A DNA stretch of 64,000 nucleotides. Source: Halobacillus litoralis (lineage in GTDB: Bacteria; Bacillota; Bacilli; Bacillales; Halobacillaceae). Location: contig NZ_WMEZ01000002.1 in assembly GCF_009856415.1 (NCBI RefSeq), forward strand, positions 62,001-126,000, written 5' to 3'. Of this stretch, positions 38,350 through 49,161 are shown piece after piece. The notes under the pieces are model-generated. The model saw nothing but the letters and a program-made list of their open reading frames with translations. It was not told the DNA's origin and searched no databases. The position numbers were made by a program, and so were the translations under genes. Each line of letters opens with the position of its first letter. The stretch's first letter is position 1.

Positions 38350-38475
38350 ACCTAACTCCTCCTTTGCGCTTAGCTTTTGCATGTTTGAACAACCCATTCG
38401 TTGTAAGCTTTTGCCTATAGAAAACATGGATAAAAACCGAGCATTCATCCAAAATAAGCGTTAGGAGGTGTGCTT

Positions 38476-38613
38476 ATGAGTAAGAAAAGCAATGCATTCA
38501 AACGAAATGCCGGCAACACAGTAAACCCACAAGGACTTTCTGAAGATGTCGCAGATCAGCAGCCTCGCTCTCAGTTGGAACAAAAAGCAAAAAAAGCGAA
38601 TGCTAAACGATAA
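38476..38613 (+). CDS. sspO: Small acid-soluble spore protein O
   Basis: A 45-residue protein, MSKKSNAFKRNAGNT at its start and a Lys-rich end KAKKANAKR, matching SspO (CotK), a minor forespore SASP. The ribosome site TTAGGAGGTGTGCTT precedes the ATG at 38476. It is divergent from the DUF4025 gene, and its terminator overlaps the end of the HpaB-like gene. Confidence 0.92.
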   Translation: MSKKSNAFKRNAGNTVNPQGLSEDVADQQPRSQLEQKAKKANAKR

Positions 38614-38643
38614 AAAGCTGACATTTACTTGTCAGCTTTTTTT
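38614..38643. terminator. Bidirectional terminator overlapping the hpaB-like stop
   Basis: The stem AAAAGCTGACA/TGTCAGCTTTT serves sspO (plus). The HpaB-like stop (38625-38627) is in its loop and the last codons are in its arm. Confidence 0.85.
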
Positions 38644-40064
38644 GATAAGAACGGTTGGATGGTTTCTAACGCTTTATTGTCATCATAAAGTTGGTAAATG
38701 GTTTGCGAGAGCCGTACAGGATCTCCGAAAAAGAATCGTTCATAGAGCGTTTGTCTGGAACCGAAACTGCTCATGGTCAAGTCCCAGGCTAATCGAAAAA
38801 GCGAGACTCGATCTTCTCCTTTTACTTCCACCCCTTGCAAGAAGTGATCCAGCTGTTTTCCGACTTCCCCTTCAAAATCAGCCTTTTGTGGAATCGACAT
38901 CATCCCACTCGCCCCAAGAATCTGTAAGATTTCAGCAAACCTCGGATAGGATTCCTGAAACTGATTCACAGCCACATATAAGGGTTGTCTGGCAGGAACC
39001 ATTATACCTGAAGCATCGACTGCCGCTTCATGTTCGGATTTGATGATCAAAGCCTTCATGACTTCCAACCCTTTGACTATTTCCACCACTTTACTTTGTA
39101 CATGTTGATAGTCACCAATTTGTATCGTATCCACAATCCCCTGGGCAATTCCTAAGAGAAAATCCGTTTTAATGATTTGTCGTGAAACGATTTGATGTAA
39201 CGTAAAAGGAACAAATTTTCCTTGCACATACAAACGAGTAGCAGCACGGATATTATCGTGTATGAAGACACGCTCCCACGGAACGAGAACATCATCAAAA
39301 ATGACGAGAGTGTCTACCTCATCAAAACGTGAAGATAAAGGATAATCATAAGACACTCCCTCATTGGCGAAAGATTCCCTACATATAAATTTTAACCCTT
39401 CGGTGTTGCTCGGAATCGAGAAACAGTAGGCATGAGCATTATCCTGAGCACCAGGAGCGGAAAAGACAATAATCTCATCCGTTATCCCTCCTTGTGTGGC
39501 AAGAAGTTTTGCCCCTTTAATAATCAAACCTTGCTCGGTACGGTCCATGATTCGAGCATTGGTGACATCCTCTTCTAAAAAGGCTAATTTTGAACGGTTG
39601 CTTTGTGGATTTACGAAGGTATGTGTGAACGACAAATCATTCTCCCGCGCATATTCATAAAATTGCAGAAGCCGGTCCGGATAACAATTTGCTTCCCCGT
39701 CTAATACATCAATAGATGCAGCAAAGGCGGCGATTACAGTGTTCATGTAATCCGGGCTTCTCCCCATCACCCCGCCTGAATGAAGAGCCCACTGCTGAAT
39801 CATTTTCCTCCTTCTTTCCAAATCCCCTTTCGTTTTTGGAATTAAGTAAGAAAGCCCTAACCTGTTCCCTGTCGTTTCCGAGGAAAAAGTCATATTGTCT
39901 TGATCATCACACTGAAGACCGTAGAGTTCTGCCTGGCTGCGGATGATCCCTTTGAAGGCAGGATGCTCGGAAATGTCCCCCGTCACTTTATTTCCGGCCA
40001 CCCACACTTCCGCATTTATCGCGTTGATCCGTTTTTTATATTCTTCTCCTGAAATCACCGGCAT
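38625..40064 (-). CDS. 4-hydroxyphenylacetate 3-monooxygenase oxygenase component (HpaB-like)
   Basis: A 479-residue FADH2-dependent aromatic hydroxylase of the HpaB/YoaI class. The acyl-CoA-dehydrogenase-like fold is shown by THTFVNPQSNRSK, DEVDTLVIFDDVLVPWERVFIH and the flavin/substrate segment EGEVGKQLDHFLQG. These enzymes need a separate flavin reductase, which is not in this window. The start at 40064 follows AGGAG. No other genes for 4-HPA degradation are nearby, so the substrate is uncertain. Confidence 0.88.
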   Translation of the reverse strand: MPVISGEEYKKRINAINAEVWVAGNKVTGDISEHPAFKGIIRSQAELYGLQCDDQDNMTFSSETTGNRLGLSYLIPKTKGDLERRRKMIQQWALHSGGVMGRSPDYMNTVIAAFAASIDVLDGEANCYPDRLLQFYEYARENDLSFTHTFVNPQSNRSKLAFLEEDVTNARIMDRTEQGLIIKGAKLLATQGGITDEIIVFSAPGAQDNAHAYCFSIPSNTEGLKFICRESFANEGVSYDYPLSSRFDEVDTLVIFDDVLVPWERVFIHDNIRAATRLYVQGKFVPFTLHQIVSRQIIKTDFLLGIAQGIVDTIQIGDYQHVQSKVVEIVKGLEVMKALIIKSEHEAAVDASGIMVPARQPLYVAVNQFQESYPRFAEILQILGASGMMSIPQKADFEGEVGKQLDHFLQGVEVKGEDRVSLFRLAWDLTMSSFGSRQTLYERFFFGDPVRLSQTIYQLYDDNKALETIQPFLSKKADK

Positions 40065-40149
40065 GATATCACTCCTGATTTTCACAATCACTGAAAATAA
40101 CTGATATCATACGATATTAAATTAGCGGAGAATTGTGATTTATGGTCAA

Positions 40150-40189
40150 GAAAAAGAAACGCCTGGAGGTTCACACTCCCGACGTTTCC
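40150..40189 (-). terminator. Terminator of the aceB-aceA operon
   Basis: The stem GAAACG..GGGAG with its complement, 21 bases after the aceA stop, followed on the minus strand by a T-run. Confidence 0.8.
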
Positions 40190-40209
40190 CACTCACTTAT
40201 ATGCTCCGA

Positions 40210-41505
40210 TTAAGAAGAAGGGCTGACAGTTTCAGAGTTGAATTGTTCGGTTTCTGTAGACCCTTTCAATGCCGTCGTGGAAGATGTTCCACCTGAGATC
40301 ACTTGAGCGACTTCATCAAAATATCCTGTTCCAACCTCACGTTGGTGTCGTGTCGCTGAATACCCGTGGATTTCACTCGCAAATTCCGCCTGCTGAAGTT
40401 CAGAATAGGCTTCCATACCACGATCTTTATATTGTCGAGCAAGTTCGAACATGCCGTGGTTCAACGCATGGAATCCTGCCAAGGTAACGAATTGGAACTT
40501 GTATCCCATTTTCCCGAGCTCACGCTGGAAATTTGCAATCGTCTCATCATCCAGCTTCTTCTTCCAGTTGAATGAAGGAGAGCAGTTGTAAGCTAATAGC
40601 TTTCCAGGGTATTGTTCATGGATGGCTTCTGCAAAACGACGGGCTTCGTCCAAGTTAGGCTCCGATGTTTCACACCAAACAAGATCGGCATATGGCGCAT
40701 AAGCCAAACCACGGGCAATCGCCTGATCCAACCCAGACCTTGTTTTGAAGAAACCCTCAGCTGTTCTCTCTCCAGTAATGAATGGCGCATCATATGGGTC
40801 CACATCACTTGTGATCAAATCTGCTGCATTCGCATCGGTTCTTGCGATGATGATGGTCGGAGTTCCCATGACATCCGCAGCAAACCTTGCGGAAATCAGG
40901 TTACGAACCGCCGTCTGTGTCGGCAAAAGGACTTTTCCTCCTAGGTGACCACATTTTTTCTCTGAAGACAGCTGGTCTTCAAAGTGAACGGCTGCTGCAC
41001 CCGCTTCAATCATTCCTTTCATCAACTCAAACACATTCAGCTGTCCACCAAATCCAGCTTCGGCGTCTGCGACAATAGGCGCAAACCAGTCAATGTCCTC
41101 TTTGCCTTCCATATGATGAATTTGATCTGCTCGTTGCAAGGCTTGATTGATCCGTTTCACCACTTGGGGTACGCTATTAGCCGGATACAAGCTTTGATCA
41201 GGATACATATGCCCTGAGAGGTTAGCATCAGCGGCCACTTGCCATCCACTCAAATAGATGGCTTTCAACCCTGCTTTCACCTGCTGCATCGCTTGGTTGC
41301 CCGTCAAAGCACCCAGCGCGTGGACATAATCTTCTTCGTTCATCAACTTCCAAAGCTTTTCGGCACCTTTTTCCGCTAACGTATGCTGAATATCCATGGA
41401 TCCTCTTAGCCGAATGACTTCTTCGGCTTCATATGGTCTCTGCACCCCGCTCCATCGACTCTCATCCTGCCACTGGTGATGCAACTTTTCTACACGCTCA
41501 TTCAT
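40210..41505 (-). CDS. aceA: Isocitrate lyase
   Basis: A 431-residue isocitrate lyase, splitting isocitrate into glyoxylate and succinate. The catalytic cysteine is in [16 protein letters not shown] (KKCGH motif), and metal/substrate segments [12 protein letters not shown] and [14 protein letters not shown] are present. It follows aceB by 13 bp and forms the glyoxylate shunt with it, used on acetate or fatty acids. That suits the fad operon in this window. Confidence 0.97.
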   Translation of the reverse strand: MNERVEKLHHQWQDESRWSGVQRPYEAEEVIRLRGSMDIQHTLAEKGAEKLWKLMNEEDYVHALGALTGNQAMQQVKAGLKAIYLSGWQVAADANLSGHMYPDQSLYPANSVPQVVKRINQALQRADQIHHMEGKEDIDWFAPIVADAEAGFGGQLNVFELMKGMIEAGAAAVHFEDQLSSEKKCGHLGGKVLLPTQTAVRNLISARFAADVMGTPTIIIARTDANAADLITSDVDPYDAPFITGERTAEGFFKTRSGLDQAIARGLAYAPYADLVWCETSEPNLDEARRFAEAIHEQYPGKLLAYNCSPSFNWKKKLDDETIANFQRELGKMGYKFQFVTLAGFHALNHGMFELARQYKDRGMEAYSELQQAEFASEIHGYSATRHQREVGTGYFDEVAQVISGGTSSTTALKGSTETEQFNSETVSPSS

Positions 41506-41518
41506 TATGAAATCCCCC

Positions 41519-43111
41519 TTAAGATAAATGGTTATAAGCTTCTAAAGTTAAAAACTCAGCAAAATCATCGTCACGTATCAATTGATCAAACAATTGAGCG
41601 GCTTCCTTATAGGAACCCTTATCAAAAGCATTATCTCCTACTTCCCAGCGAATCGCTTCCATCTCTTCTTCTTTCAACGAAGCGTAAAGCTCCATCGTAA
41701 TTGCCCGGCCGTCTTCTAATTTCCCTTTCGGATGTCTGATCCATTGCCAAACTTGAGCTCTCGAGATTTCCGCAGTTGCCGCATCCTCCATTAAATGGTG
41801 AATCGGTGCCGCCCCTCTTCCATCGAGCCATGACGCCATATATTGAATGCCTACATTTATATTCGTTCTTAACCCCTGCTCTGTAATGGATCCTTCAGGT
41901 ACTTCAAGCAATTGTTCCGCACGATAGGACTCGGACGCTTGATTTTTTTGTATCTGATTATCATCGGGCATATGTTTGTCAAAAATCTCCATCGCTGTCT
42001 CTACCATGGCCGGGTGGGCGACCCATGTCCCGTCGTGCCCATCATTGACTTCCCGCTCCTTATCCGCACGTACTTTTTCAAAAGCAGCGTCGTTTTTCTC
42101 TTGATCATTTTTCACTGGTATTTGGGCGGCCATACCACCCATGGCATGAGCGTTACGCTTGTGACAGGTTTGAATGGTTAACCGTGAGTAGGTTCTCATA
42201 AATGGAACCGTCATCGTCACATCCGCACGGTCTGGCAGTAAAAAGCTTTCATCATGACGGAACTTTTTCAAGTAGCTGAAAATATAATCCCAACGTCCAC
42301 AGTTCAATCCAGCGGAATGTTTTCTTAATTCATAAAGGATTTCATCCATCTCAAAGGCGGCTAAAATCGTTTCAATTAAGACGGTCGCTTTCACCGTTCC
42401 TTGTGGGATGTTCATATAATCTTGAGCAAAGACGAACACATCGTTCCACAGCTTCGCCTCTCGATGGTTTTCAAGCTTCGGTAAGTAAAAATACGGGCCA
42501 GAACCATTTTCTATAAGTTTTTTAGCATTATGGAAAAAATAGAGGCCAAAGTCCACAAGACTCCCTGAAAGCCGTTCCTGATTGTAAGTCATGTGCTTTT
42601 CTTCTAAATGCCATCCACGTGGGCGTACTTTGAGTACAGCCGTCTCTTCGTTTAACTCATAGACCTTCCCGTTTGGATTCTCAAAACGAATGTTCCGCCT
42701 CACAGCATCTCTCAAATTGATCTGGCCATGTATGGTATTCTGCCAGGTTGGAGAGTTGGCATCCTCAAAATCAGCCATGAATACCTTCGCTCCTGAATTC
42801 AGCCCATTAATGACCATCTTCCGATCCACAGGCCCTGTAATTTCTACCCGACGATCTTTAAGATCGTCAGGTATGGGAGATATCGTCCACTCAGCATTCC
42901 TGATGTGCTCCGTCTCTTTCAGAAAATCCGGCCGTTCACCTTGATCCATTTTCTTTTGGGTCTTTATTCGATCTGCAAGTAACTGCTTTCTCTCTTCATT
43001 AAATTTCTCATGCAATTGAATGATGAAGGATAATGCTTCGTCTGATAAAATCTCTGCAAATCCCTCGTGCATCGTTCCATGAATTTGTATTCCAGACAAT
43101 TTGATTTCCAT
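41519..43111 (-). CDS. aceB: Malate synthase A
   Basis: A 530-residue malate synthase (form A) that condenses glyoxylate with acetyl-CoA. The signature is [34 protein letters not shown], and the catalytic arginine lies in [12 protein letters not shown]. The start at 43111 follows AGAGGTGG. First gene of aceB-aceA. Confidence 0.97.
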   Translation of the reverse strand: MEIKLSGIQIHGTMHEGFAEILSDEALSFIIQLHEKFNEERKQLLADRIKTQKKMDQGERPDFLKETEHIRNAEWTISPIPDDLKDRRVEITGPVDRKMVINGLNSGAKVFMADFEDANSPTWQNTIHGQINLRDAVRRNIRFENPNGKVYELNEETAVLKVRPRGWHLEEKHMTYNQERLSGSLVDFGLYFFHNAKKLIENGSGPYFYLPKLENHREAKLWNDVFVFAQDYMNIPQGTVKATVLIETILAAFEMDEILYELRKHSAGLNCGRWDYIFSYLKKFRHDESFLLPDRADVTMTVPFMRTYSRLTIQTCHKRNAHAMGGMAAQIPVKNDQEKNDAAFEKVRADKEREVNDGHDGTWVAHPAMVETAMEIFDKHMPDDNQIQKNQASESYRAEQLLEVPEGSITEQGLRTNINVGIQYMASWLDGRGAAPIHHLMEDAATAEISRAQVWQWIRHPKGKLEDGRAITMELYASLKEEEMEAIRWEVGDNAFDKGSYKEAAQLFDQLIRDDDFAEFLTLEAYNHLS

Positions 43112-43181
43112 TGCATCGCCACCTCTGTTGTATACTAATAGAAAATATTTAAATCTGATATATAACAGTTACACCAAAAAA

Positions 43182-43292
43182 TTATTCATCTTTTTTGGAA
43201 AGGCAACGATCACATTCCATCATGTAATTGTAAGTATGACCTTCGATTTTTGAACCACACTGCGGACAAGGGACATTTTGTTGTTTTTTCAT
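43182..43292 (-). CDS. YhfH-like zinc-ribbon small protein
   Basis: A 36-residue protein, with VPCPQCGSKIEGH and MECDRCLSKKDE as paired CxxC knuckles. It matches the YhfH family of tiny Bacillus zinc-binding proteins. The ribosome site GGAGG precedes the ATG at 43292 by eight bases. It lies just upstream of aceB on the same strand. Function unknown. Confidence 0.85.
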   Translation of the reverse strand: MKKQQNVPCPQCGSKIEGHTYNYMMECDRCLSKKDE

Positions 43293-43417
43293 TTTAGCTC
43301 CTCCTTTGTTATAACAGAAATTATTTTGTTTATCTGTTATGGTACAGTTTACTGTGGGGAACCGGAAATTGCAACCGTTTTCTGAAAGTTTTTTAAATTT
43401 GGGCAGATGTTGGAAAC

Positions 43418-43452
43418 AAAAAAGGCGCTGTCAAAGGGTTCAGCGCCTTTTT
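43418..43452 (-). terminator. Terminator after ywqM
   Basis: The stem AAAAGGCGCTG/CAGCGCCTTTT with A/T tails, about 70 bases after the ywqM stop. Confidence 0.85.
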
Positions 43453-43524
43453 CATATTTTATAAACTGACTAAAATTATCTTCCCTACAAAAACCATACT
43501 GTTTTAATACAGGTAAAGCCTTCG

Positions 43525-44406
43525 TCATTTTTTCTTGTAAAGCAATTCGATAAACTTCTCCAGCGATGGAGATAACCACTTCTTTTGATGATGAACGATT
43601 TGGATATATAACGCTAATTCTTCATGGTCGAAATCTAAAGCACATAAGCTTCCCTTCTCAAGCTCATTGGCTACTGCAATTTCCGGAAGCATCGCTATAC
43701 CCAGTTCGTCAATCACACATTGTTTGATGGCTTCAAGACTTGTAAAAGAAATCACAGAGCGGGGTTCGACGGCACGTTTCTTTAAAAGCCTTTCCAACAT
43801 ATTTCTATAAGAACAACCTTTTTCTGTCAGAATGAGGGTTTCGTCCTCTATCCGCCGCAAATGAACCCGTTTCTTACGAACAAGCGGGTGTTCCTTAGCA
43901 GCTACCATGACCATTCTTTCTTTTCGTAAAAGTAAAGTTTTCAAGAGAGGATGCTTTACTTCTTCATCAAGAACAACAGCCAGATCATAATGACTTTCTA
44001 ACACCCCATCTTTAAGATTTGGACAGAGTCCGGATTCCAACTGAATACGCAAGTCCGGGTTTTGTTCTTTAAAAGCTTTCAATGACTTGGATATGAAATA
44101 AGCGGCCAAGGATTCAACAGCTCCGATCCTCACCGTTCCTCGCATCTGAACACTGTCTGAAAGCTTACTTTCTGCTTCTTCCATTAAATCGATGACCTGA
44201 TCGACATAATATAAAAGCTGTTCGCCAGACTGGGTTAAACGCATCGTCTGTCCAGCACGCTCAAAAAGTCTCACCCCGTAGTAATCTTCGAGCTTTTTTA
44301 TTTGGGTCGTCACACTGGACTGAGCATAACCGAGTTCTTCCCCCGTACGTGTATAGCTCCCCCACTTGGCCACTTCTTTAAATGTGTATAAATAGGATAT
44401 GTCCAT
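43525..44406 (-). CDS. ywqM: LysR-family regulator YwqM
   Basis: A 293-residue LysR-type regulator. Residues ~1-60 are the winged HTH (YLYTFKEVAKWGSYTRTGEELGYAQSSVTTQIKKLE). The rest is the effector-binding domain. It is divergent from a flavodoxin-fold reductase, the same pair as ywqM-ywqN in B. subtilis, which it likely controls. The start at 44406 follows GAGGTG; the frame opens 13 codons higher without a ribosome site. Confidence 0.9.
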   Translation of the reverse strand: MDISYLYTFKEVAKWGSYTRTGEELGYAQSSVTTQIKKLEDYYGVRLFERAGQTMRLTQSGEQLLYYVDQVIDLMEEAESKLSDSVQMRGTVRIGAVESLAAYFISKSLKAFKEQNPDLRIQLESGLCPNLKDGVLESHYDLAVVLDEEVKHPLLKTLLLRKERMVMVAAKEHPLVRKKRVHLRRIEDETLILTEKGCSYRNMLERLLKKRAVEPRSVISFTSLEAIKQCVIDELGIAMLPEIAVANELEKGSLCALDFDHEELALYIQIVHHQKKWLSPSLEKFIELLYKKK

Positions 44407-44514
44407 ACGTACACCTCTATCATTATTTACAATAGTTATTATCAATAAGTATAGATAACAATGATGATATGTTCAATGATATACTTCTTTTAGAAGTGAA
44501 GGAGGCTGGATGTA

Positions 44515-45054
44515 ATGAAGATATTAACTATATTGGGGAGTTCAAGAGATAACGGGAATTCTGAATACCTCGTCAACCAAGCGCTCGAAGGAATAGAACA
44601 TACACAGTTACGTCTCAGTGAATATAAAATTAACCCAATCACCGATATGCGGCACACAGAAGAAGGCTTCTCACCTGTCGATGACGATTATGAATCAGTG
44701 CTGACTGATTTTTTAGCTCATGATCTCATTATTTTTGTCACTCCTATTTACTGGTTTGGAATGACTTCCCACATGAAGTTGTTCTTCGACCGTTGGTCCC
44801 AATATATGCGTGATGATCGATTTGACTTCAAAATGCAGGTTCACGGGAAGAAAGCCTATGTGGTTACAACAGGCGGGAGCAATCCATATGTCACAGGGCT
44901 GCCGTTAATTCAGCAGTTCGGCCATATTTTCGATTTTGTAGGGATGTCGTTCGAAGATTATGTGATAGGGAATGCCGTCAAACCTGGAGAAATTAAGGAA
45001 GATTTACTTGCCTTAGATAAAATGAAAGCATGGAACCATACCTTTAAGAAATAA
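44515..45054 (+). CDS. ywqN: NAD(P)H-dependent FMN oxidoreductase YwqN
   Basis: A 179-residue flavodoxin-fold reductase. The FMN phosphate loop is LGSSRDNGNSEYLV and the second loop TPIYWFGMTSHMKLFFDRW. Members reduce quinones or nitro compounds. It is divergent from its probable regulator ywqM, with an AAGGAGG ribosome site. Substrate unknown. Confidence 0.9.
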   Translation: MKILTILGSSRDNGNSEYLVNQALEGIEHTQLRLSEYKINPITDMRHTEEGFSPVDDDYESVLTDFLAHDLIIFVTPIYWFGMTSHMKLFFDRWSQYMRDDRFDFKMQVHGKKAYVVTTGGSNPYVTGLPLIQQFGHIFDFVGMSFEDYVIGNAVKPGEIKEDLLALDKMKAWNHTFKK

Positions 45055-45139
45055 ACGAACGAATGTTCTTGTTTTATTCCTTTTACCACCTTATAATAAT
45101 GATGATTAAATAAAATTCCAAAAGGAGTGTTTCACGGCT

Positions 45140-45553
45140 ATGAAGCATCAAGCAACCCCTTATTTCACTTTTAACGGGAACGCAAGAGAAGCGATGGACT
45201 ATTACAAGCAAGTCTTCCATGGGGAAATTCTCAATCTCCAAACCTTCGGGGAAGCAGATTTTGAAACACCGAAGGAAATGGATGAGAGAGTCATGCACGC
45301 ACAGTTCAGAAAAGATGCCTTATTCTTTATGGTCTCCGATTCATTCACGGAACAGAGTGTTCAGACTGGTAACAATATTGCCCTCGTATTAGAATGTGAA
45401 AGTGCTGATGAAATTCAAACGTATTACGACCGGTTAAAAGATGGCGGAAATGTAGTAATGGAACTTCAAGATACTTTTTGGGGTGCTACGTATGCGAAAG
45501 TGAAAGACCCTTACGGAATAACTTGGGATTTAAACTACACAAAAGAACAATGA
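45140..45553 (+). CDS. VOC-family protein (PhnB-like)
   Basis: A 137-residue protein of the VOC superfamily, PhnB-like 3-demethylubiquinone-methyltransferase-type branch. The fold pattern is seen as PYFTFNGNAREAMDYYKQVFHGEI at the start and VKDPYGITWDLNY at the end. The ATG is at 45140 after AAGGAGTG. No substrate can be inferred from the neighbours. Confidence 0.88.
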   Translation: MKHQATPYFTFNGNAREAMDYYKQVFHGEILNLQTFGEADFETPKEMDERVMHAQFRKDALFFMVSDSFTEQSVQTGNNIALVLECESADEIQTYYDRLKDGGNVVMELQDTFWGATYAKVKDPYGITWDLNYTKEQ

Positions 45554-45556
45554 ATA

Positions 45557-45580
45557 AAGCGGCTCACTCCTGAGCCGCTT
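45557..45580. terminator. Terminator between convergent VOC and phosphatase genes
   Basis: The stem AAGCGGCTCA/TGAGCCGCTT lies between two convergent stop codons. Confidence 0.75.
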
Positions 45581-45583
45581 CTC

Positions 45584-46156
45584 TTAATCCAAATGGATGG
45601 TACAATTAAAACGATCACAAAACCATTGGTCCTCTCTAAGATGAACTTCTGATAAAGAAGTGTTTTTCATATGTTCATCTCTAACATTTTTACCATCCAA
45701 TGCCCTTAATAAATGACTGATTAAAGCACCATGACTTACCACAATGACCTTCTTCCCTGGGTGTTTTTTTAAAACATCATCCATAAATGACATTCCCCTA
45801 GAAACAACACACTCACGGGTTTCAATGCCCAAGTCCAAAGACCGCCAGTCCTCTCCCCACTTTTCGATTCTCTCCGGTTCTGTCGTCCCTTCGATCTGAC
45901 CCCCACTCGCCTCTTCTATTCTAGAATCAAATTGGATGGCCAATCCTACCTTTTCACTAATAAATTCCGCAGTCTTCTCTGCTCTCTTAAGTGGGCTTGA
46001 ATAAAGAACATCCCATGTTTCCTTATGTAAGCGTTCAGCTAATTTCCGAGCATCAGCTTTTCCTTCTTCGTCCAACAGAATATCAGAGCTTCCCTGCGCT
46101 CTTTTTTCTTTATTCCATGGTGTACTTCCATGTCTAATCCATGCAACCTTCGTCAT
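45584..46156 (-). CDS. Histidine phosphatase family protein
   Basis: A 190-residue member of the phosphoglycerate-mutase-like superfamily. The phosphorylated histidine is in WIRHGSTPWN, with the second catalytic pair in YSSPLKRAEKTAE and VVSHGALISHLL. It might be a broad phosphatase (like PhoE or YhfR). The start at 46156 reads MTKVAWIRHG. Confidence 0.88.
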   Translation of the reverse strand: MTKVAWIRHGSTPWNKEKRAQGSSDILLDEEGKADARKLAERLHKETWDVLYSSPLKRAEKTAEFISEKVGLAIQFDSRIEEASGGQIEGTTEPERIEKWGEDWRSLDLGIETRECVVSRGMSFMDDVLKKHPGKKVIVVSHGALISHLLRALDGKNVRDEHMKNTSLSEVHLREDQWFCDRFNCTIHLD

Positions 46157-46250
46157 ATCTAATCAACCTCCCTCTTTCCTTTTCTACAACAAGATGACCA
46201 TATCCTTTAAACGTAACTTCTTTATATATCCTTATTACACATAATGACAG

Positions 46251-46772
46251 GATTCTTGAAGACTCAGTTTCGAGACTTTTGTTGAGTGGATGGGGGCTGC
46301 GGGGAATAACTCGCTTTCCGCGGGAGCGCGTTGAGCCTCCTCGGACTCCGTCCTGTGGGGTCTCACCTAGCACTCTCTTCCCGCAGGAGTCTCGCCATTC
46401 CCCTCCGCCCCTTTGCCATGTAAGTGTCTCGAAACGCTGCTGGTCTACTCAAGCAATATGGATAACATCATACCCTCTACAGTAGCCATTGAAAGATCGA
46501 AAGCCTGATATTGAGCCCCTTATCCCTACTTCTGAGTATGGTGTAAACACCCCTCATCTTGGTATAGGGGTTCGTTTCTGTCCCAAATGGAATGGGGTGG
46601 TTGGGAAGCTGCGAGACCCCCGTGGGAGAAGGAGATAGGCGAGATCCCGCAGGACGTAGTCCGAGGAAGTTCGGCGCTCCCCCACAGGTAAGCGAGTACC
46701 TTCCCAGCCACCCCTGACGCTCAAAAAAAGCAAACGAACCCCGGTTATCTCGAAACTGAGTCTTCCAAAATC
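46251..46772. repeat. Composite intergenic repeat, copy IV (full length)
   Basis: A 522-bp element. Terminal inverted repeats are at 46251-46275 and 46748-46772 (three mismatches between them). Module A is about 46276-46440, spacer to about 46545, and module B about 46546-46747. The orientation is that of copy I. It separates the phosphatase gene from the ilvD terminator. It contains no credible gene. Confidence 0.85.
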
Positions 46773-46807
46773 GGGAGCTTTAGTGGAAGATTGTTGGGGA
46801 TAAATAG

Positions 46808-46835
46808 AAAAGCCCGGATCGGAGTCCGGGCTTTT
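46808..46835 (-). terminator. Terminator of ilvD
   Basis: The stem AAAAGCCCGGA/TCCGGGCTTTT, about 20 bases after the ilvD stop. Confidence 0.85.
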
Positions 46836-46854
46836 CATGGAGCATATCCTATTA

Positions 46855-48552
46855 TTATTCAAGATCCAAATCTGTAACGGCACCTTTGGAAGAGGAAGAA
46901 ACAAGTCTGGCATACTTCGCCAGCACACCTCTGTTATGCTTAGGTTCTGGACGTTTCCACTCGCGTTTTCTGCGCTCATATTCTTCATCGTCAACTTCAA
47001 AGTTAATTTGCTGCGTATCACTATCGATAGTAATCGTATCCCCTTCTTGAAGAAGCCCGATTGGACCTCCGACCACTGCTTCAGGAGCGACGTGACCGAT
47101 CACGAAACCGTGGGATCCCCCTGAGAAACGACCATCCGTAAGCAACGCAACCTTTCCACCAAGCCCTTTCCCTACGATCATGGCTGTAATAGAAAGCATT
47201 TCCGGCATGCCAGGTCCTCCTTTTGGACCTACGTTTCGTACGACGAGGACATCTCCTTCTTTGATTTCATCGTTGACGATTGCTTCCGTCGCTTCATCTT
47301 CACTGTTGTACACACGTGCAGGTCCTTCAAAACGGCTGATTTTCTGCCCGGACATTTTAGCTACAGCCCCTTCTGGAGCCAGATTTCCTTTCAGAACAAC
47401 AAGTGGTCCTTTTTCTTTGATCGGCTTGTCGAAAGGAACAATGACCTTTTGGCCTTCTTTGAGAGAAGGAACTTCTGCCAAGTTTTCAGCAATCGTTTTT
47501 CCGGTAACGGTAAGGCAGTCCCCGTGCAATAAACCTTCCTCAAGAAGCAATTTCATAACAGCCGGTACGCCGCCACTTTCATACAAGTCCTGCATCACAT
47601 ATTTTCCACTCGGCTTCATATCTGCAATATGAGGGACTTCCTGTCTGATGCGCTCAAAGTCATCCAGTGTCAAATCCACTCCTGCAGAATGGGCCATAGC
47701 AAGGAGGTGAAGGAACGCATTTGTGGAACCACCGAGGGCCATAACGACGGTGATGGCATTTTCAAATGCTTCTTTGGTCATAATGTCGCGAGGGTAAATC
47801 TCTTTCTCAAGCAGCTCGATGACAAGCTCGCCCGCTTGTTTACATTCCGTTTCCTTATAATCGTTAACCGCTGGTGTAGAGGAAGATCCAGGAATACTCA
47901 TCCCTAAAGCTTCTACTGCAGAAGCCATCGTATTCGCTGTATACATTCCGCCACAGGCACCCGCTCCTGGACACGCATGACATTCAACTCTATGCAGCTG
48001 TTCATCGTCAATTTGTCCTTCATGGTACTTTCCTACAGCTTCAAACGACGACACAATGTCAATATCCTCTCCATCAAGCTTTCCTGGCTGAATCGTTCCT
48101 CCATATACATACACAGAAGGAATGTTCAGACGCCCAATGGATATTAAACAACCTGGTGTCGTTTTGTCGCATCCACCGATGGCAACCAGACCATCCAACC
48201 TTTCAGCATTTGTGACCGTTTCGATGGAATCCGCAATCACTTCACGACTTGGAAGGGAATAAAACATGCCCTCGTGTCCCATCGCGATCCCGTCAGCCAC
48301 TGTAATCGTATTGAAAATCATTGGTGCTCCGCCATTTTCACCGGCTCCACTTTTCGCTTCTTGTGCAAGTTTATCGATATGTACATTACAAGGAGTCACT
48401 TCACTCCATGTACTCGCAATTCCAATCATCGGTTTTTTGAAATCTTCGTCTGTAAATCCAACAGCTCTCAACATCGAGCGGTTCGGGACTCGATTGACGC
48501 CTTCACTGATGTCTTTACTTCTTATTCTTAGATCTTTTTTCTTTTTCTCCAT
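46855..48552 (-). CDS. ilvD: Dihydroxy-acid dehydratase
   Basis: A 565-residue Fe-S dehydratase of branched-chain amino acid and CoA biosynthesis. Cluster cysteines are in [10 protein letters not shown] and [18 protein letters not shown]; the ATGGSTN-type segment appears as [13 protein letters not shown]. The start at 48552 follows AAGGAG by eight bases. No other ilv genes are in this window, and no T-box is visible upstream. Confidence 0.97.
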   Translation of the reverse strand: MEKKKKDLRIRSKDISEGVNRVPNRSMLRAVGFTDEDFKKPMIGIASTWSEVTPCNVHIDKLAQEAKSGAGENGGAPMIFNTITVADGIAMGHEGMFYSLPSREVIADSIETVTNAERLDGLVAIGGCDKTTPGCLISIGRLNIPSVYVYGGTIQPGKLDGEDIDIVSSFEAVGKYHEGQIDDEQLHRVECHACPGAGACGGMYTANTMASAVEALGMSIPGSSSTPAVNDYKETECKQAGELVIELLEKEIYPRDIMTKEAFENAITVVMALGGSTNAFLHLLAMAHSAGVDLTLDDFERIRQEVPHIADMKPSGKYVMQDLYESGGVPAVMKLLLEEGLLHGDCLTVTGKTIAENLAEVPSLKEGQKVIVPFDKPIKEKGPLVVLKGNLAPEGAVAKMSGQKISRFEGPARVYNSEDEATEAIVNDEIKEGDVLVVRNVGPKGGPGMPEMLSITAMIVGKGLGGKVALLTDGRFSGGSHGFVIGHVAPEAVVGGPIGLLQEGDTITIDSDTQQINFEVDDEEYERRKREWKRPEPKHNRGVLAKYARLVSSSSKGAVTDLDLE

Positions 48553-48704
48553 CCCTAACACTCCTTATAAAAAATGGTCGAATCATTGCGTAAATGAATG
48601 AACTTACCATGATAATACTAACAAGTAAGGAGCATAGCAATGATTTTTCTGAATATAATAAACATTCCCTATAATTAAAACGCTTACATTAAGAGAAAAA
48701 AATG

Positions 48705-48733
48705 AAAAAAAGGCCTGCTGATAAAGCAGACCT
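48705..48733 (-). terminator. Terminator of the DUF1540 gene
   Basis: The stem AAGGTCTGCT/AGCAGGCCTT with a T-run on the minus strand, 19 bases after the stop. Confidence 0.8.
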
Positions 48734-48751
48734 TGTTCTATAGGGGGAATC

Positions 48752-48910
48752 TTACACATTTGCAGGTTCAAATGTTTTACAATCCGTTTCTTCACTGTGA
48801 CTTGCTTTTTTACCTTTATGGCTGACAACGAAAATCTCATCCGCTCCGCAGGAAATTCCGTCATTGTTATGGACACAGTTTCGGACTTCACATTTTACAT
48901 CCAGCGCCAT
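48752..48910 (-). CDS. DUF1540 small cysteine-rich protein
   Basis: A 52-residue DUF1540 protein. Four cysteines are spaced as in the family: VKCEVRNCVHNND, SCGADEI and TDCKTF. It probably binds a metal. The ATG at 48910 follows GGGAGG by nine bases. Many Bacillaceae carry such genes; some are linked to sporulation. Confidence 0.88.
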   Translation of the reverse strand: MALDVKCEVRNCVHNNDGISCGADEIFVVSHKGKKASHSEETDCKTFEPANV

Positions 48911-49161
48911 CCTCTAACACCTCCCTATAGCCGTTATTTTCTGCTAATAGGACTTTCAATATACGTGTCAGTCCTGCCCATAAAAGCCTGAAGTAAAATC
49001 CTACACAATGACCACTTCGTTTTGTGATAGAATAGGAAGCGTGATTGTAAATGATCAAAATGAACTTTTCCCTCGTTCTTTCATATTTTATATTAAAAGA
49101 GATCGCTGGAAAGACTGATTGAGGTCCAATCAGAAATCAACTTATAATAGGACTGGTGTTT

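Noticed and set aside
43349-43579. 76-codon minus frame after ywqM
   Set aside because: It overlaps the end of ywqM in another frame and reads straight through a strong terminator hairpin at 43418-43452.
46554-47021. 155-codon minus frame over repeat copy IV and the end of ilvD
   Set aside because: It is made of repeat sequence and an out-of-frame piece of ilvD.
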